NCBI RefSeq assembly: GCF_900177675.1
Contig: NZ_FXWM01000001.1
Span: 939,001-1,003,000, forward strand
Length of the DNA stretch: 64,000 bases
Direction: 5' to 3'
DNA from: Bacillus sp. OV166
GTDB lineage: Bacteria; Bacillota; Bacilli; Bacillales; Cytobacillaceae
A program made the position numbers and the translations under genes. Below the pieces are notes generated by a model. That model had not been told where the DNA came from and searched no databases. It worked only from the letters and a program-made list of their open reading frames with translations. Of the stretch, positions 63,424 through 64,000 are shown one piece after another; the first letter of the stretch is position 1, and each line of letters starts with the position of its first letter.

Positions 63424-64000
63424 ATGGAAACAGGTTCAGATGTAGTAAAAAGAGGGATGGCGGAAATGCAAAAAGGCGGCGTGATTATGGACGTTGTCAA
63501 TGCTGAACAAGCAAAAATCGCAGAAGAAGCGGGTGCAGTAGCAGTCATGGCACTTGAACGGGTACCATCAGATATCCGGGCAGCTGGCGGAGTTGCACGT
63601 ATGGCGGAGCCAACGATAGTGGAACAAGTCATGAATGCTGTATCCATTCCGGTTATGGCAAAAGCAAGAATTGGACATATTGTTGAGGCGCGTGTATTGG
63701 AAGCACTTGGAGTCGACTATATTGACGAAAGTGAAGTCTTAACACCTGCTGATGAAGAATATCATCTTGATAAACGAAAATTCGTGGTGCCATTTGTATG
63801 CGGTGCCCGAAATCTTGGAGAAGCATTAAGAAGAGTTGGTGAAGGAGCATCAATGATTCGAACAAAAGGAGAGCCTGGAACAGGTAATGTTGTCGAAGCT
63901 GTTCGCCATATGCGCCTTATTCAAGCTCAAATTCGCCAAGTGGCCAATATGAATCACGATGAGTTAATGACTAAAGCGAAAGATTTGCAGGCGCCATTTG
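63424..64000 (+). CDS. pdxS: PdxS, copy 2 (runs off the window)
   Basis: The first 192 codons of a second pdxS gene, cut by the window end. Over 577 bases I see only two differences from copy 1 (near 63871 and 63885), both silent. It includes both active-site lysine regions. Ribosome site and upstream spacer also match copy 1. Confidence 0.93.
   Translation, partial: METGSDVVKRGMAEMQKGGVIMDVVNAEQAKIAEEAGAVAVMALERVPSDIRAAGGVARMAEPTIVEQVMNAVSIPVMAKARIGHIVEARVLEALGVDYIDESEVLTPADEEYHLDKRKFVVPFVCGARNLGEALRRVGEGASMIRTKGEPGTGNVVEAVRHMRLIQAQIRQVANMNHDELMTKAKDLQAPF

Noticed and set aside
63336..63647. Minus-strand frame over pdxS (also 55103-55414)
   Set aside because: It is open on both copies only because the pdxS coding sequence is the same; shadow of pdxS.
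1..64000. tRNA or rRNA genes
   Set aside because: I found no cloverleaf with GTTCRANNC/T-loop or rRNA-like blocks on either strand by eye.

Overview
The window looks like the chromosome of a low-GC, spore-forming Bacillaceae (Bacillus or Neobacillus-like). The support is AT-rich sequence, AGGAGG-type ribosome sites with frequent GTG/TTG starts, and sporulation genes: cwlJ, a CotD-type coat protein, four YjcZ-type microproteins, yfmQ and a ymaF-like gene. Species cannot be fixed from sequence alone.

Layout. 1-8.2 kb: housekeeping and stress genes (DJ-1/PfpI, histidine phosphatase, MOSC, PC4-like YdbC, M14 peptidase, FMN-binding oxidase, MFS pump, thioredoxin, LysR). A decayed second copy of the MOSC 3' end lies at 6.6 kb. 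8.4-14.5 kb: a compact six-gene catabolic operon (metal amidohydrolase, PLP ammonia-lyase, KDPG-type aldolase, KDG-type kinase, GntR repressor, GntP permease) that should import an amino-sugar acid and convert it to pyruvate and a triose phosphate. 15.3-18.6 kb: a PLD-helicase-DUF3427 protein convergent with a Nudix hydrolase. 20.4-28.5 kb: mqo, yfmQ, a MATE pump, cwlJ, and an ECF sigma factor - PadR - membrane (SEDS-type) operon divergent from a secreted Ser/Thr/Pro-rich protein. 29-38.7 kb: small spore and membrane proteins, acetyltransferases, a methyltransferase and an EamA transporter, with an intergenic repeat family between them.

38.9-44.6 kb is the most striking part. One group II intron has been invaded twice: a second intron sits inside its reverse-transcriptase gene exactly at the YADD active site, and a third sits between domains V and VI. 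Removing the second intron restores a 442-codon RT frame. 45-52.4 kb is a decayed mobile region: an IS110 element with a candidate bridge-RNA leader, an IS3 remnant, integrative-element fragments (ATPase, FtsK-like, replication-relaxation) and an etfA fossil.

52.5-64 kb holds a segmental duplication of a threonine-dehydratase-like / aspartase / pdxS module. The copies flank acsA, a wrecked PadR/membrane locus and a PucR regulator. In the second copy aspA is scrambled: a 5' piece, an inverted internal piece, a short direct piece and a 3' piece. The second pdxS runs off the window edge. The genes around PucR fit regulated release of ammonia from amino acids together with PLP supply, which is an inference.
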